5,423 nt of DNA from Rhodospirillales bacterium (GTDB taxonomy: Bacteria > Pseudomonadota > Alphaproteobacteria > Acetobacterales > Acetobacteraceae): positions 1 through 5,423 of the forward strand of contig JANXSA010000153.1 in NCBI GenBank assembly GCA_025352915.1, read 5' to 3'. The position numbers and the translations under genes are program-made. Below the pieces are notes generated by a model, which was given only the letters and a program-made list of their open reading frames with translations, did no database searches and was not told the DNA's origin. Positions 5,422-5,423 of this stretch are shown here, one piece after another (the first letter of the stretch is position 1; the number at the start of each line of letters is the position of its first letter).

Positions 5422-5423
5422 CC

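Overview
The window comes from a GC-rich proteobacterium. The most likely home is the Alphaproteobacteria, probably an Acetobacteraceae-type member of the Rhodospirillales. That placement is inferred from strong G/C preference at third codon positions in six of seven genes, the protein families present, and an A/T-rich hairpin spacer of a kind I associate with that family. No rRNA, tRNA, transposase, CRISPR array or phage gene is visible.

Layout. (1) Positions 1-330 are clearly more AT-rich than the rest and hold one small putative lipoprotein on the + strand. (2) Positions 370-2453 hold three minus-strand genes, read right to left: a DUF6614-like small protein, a short YegD-like Hsp70 with an ATPase domain and no substrate-binding domain, and a YraN (UPF0102) nuclease-fold protein that overlaps the Hsp70 end. 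They probably form one transcription unit. (3) Positions 2454-2600 are an unusual intergenic block with two A/T hairpins in inverted orientation around two small GC hairpins. (4) Positions 2601-3653 encode a minus-strand AI-2E-family membrane protein. (5) Positions 3654-3731 separate divergent genes and hold a perfect 10+10 bp inverted repeat, a candidate operator. (6) Positions 3732-5421 are a + strand pair: hydroxypyruvate isomerase (hyi) and tartronate semialdehyde reductase (glxR).

Function. Hyi and GlxR are consecutive-step enzymes. Hyi interconverts hydroxypyruvate and tartronate semialdehyde, and GlxR reduces tartronate semialdehyde to D-glycerate. This is the lower part of the glyoxylate/glycerate route. 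The usual partner, glyoxylate carboligase, is not in the window. The minus-strand genes are housekeeping or poorly characterised proteins with no evident link to that pathway.

I found no convincing new multi-gene system. The items most worth a second look are the structured intergenic repeat at 2471-2594 and the inverted repeat at 3666-3693.
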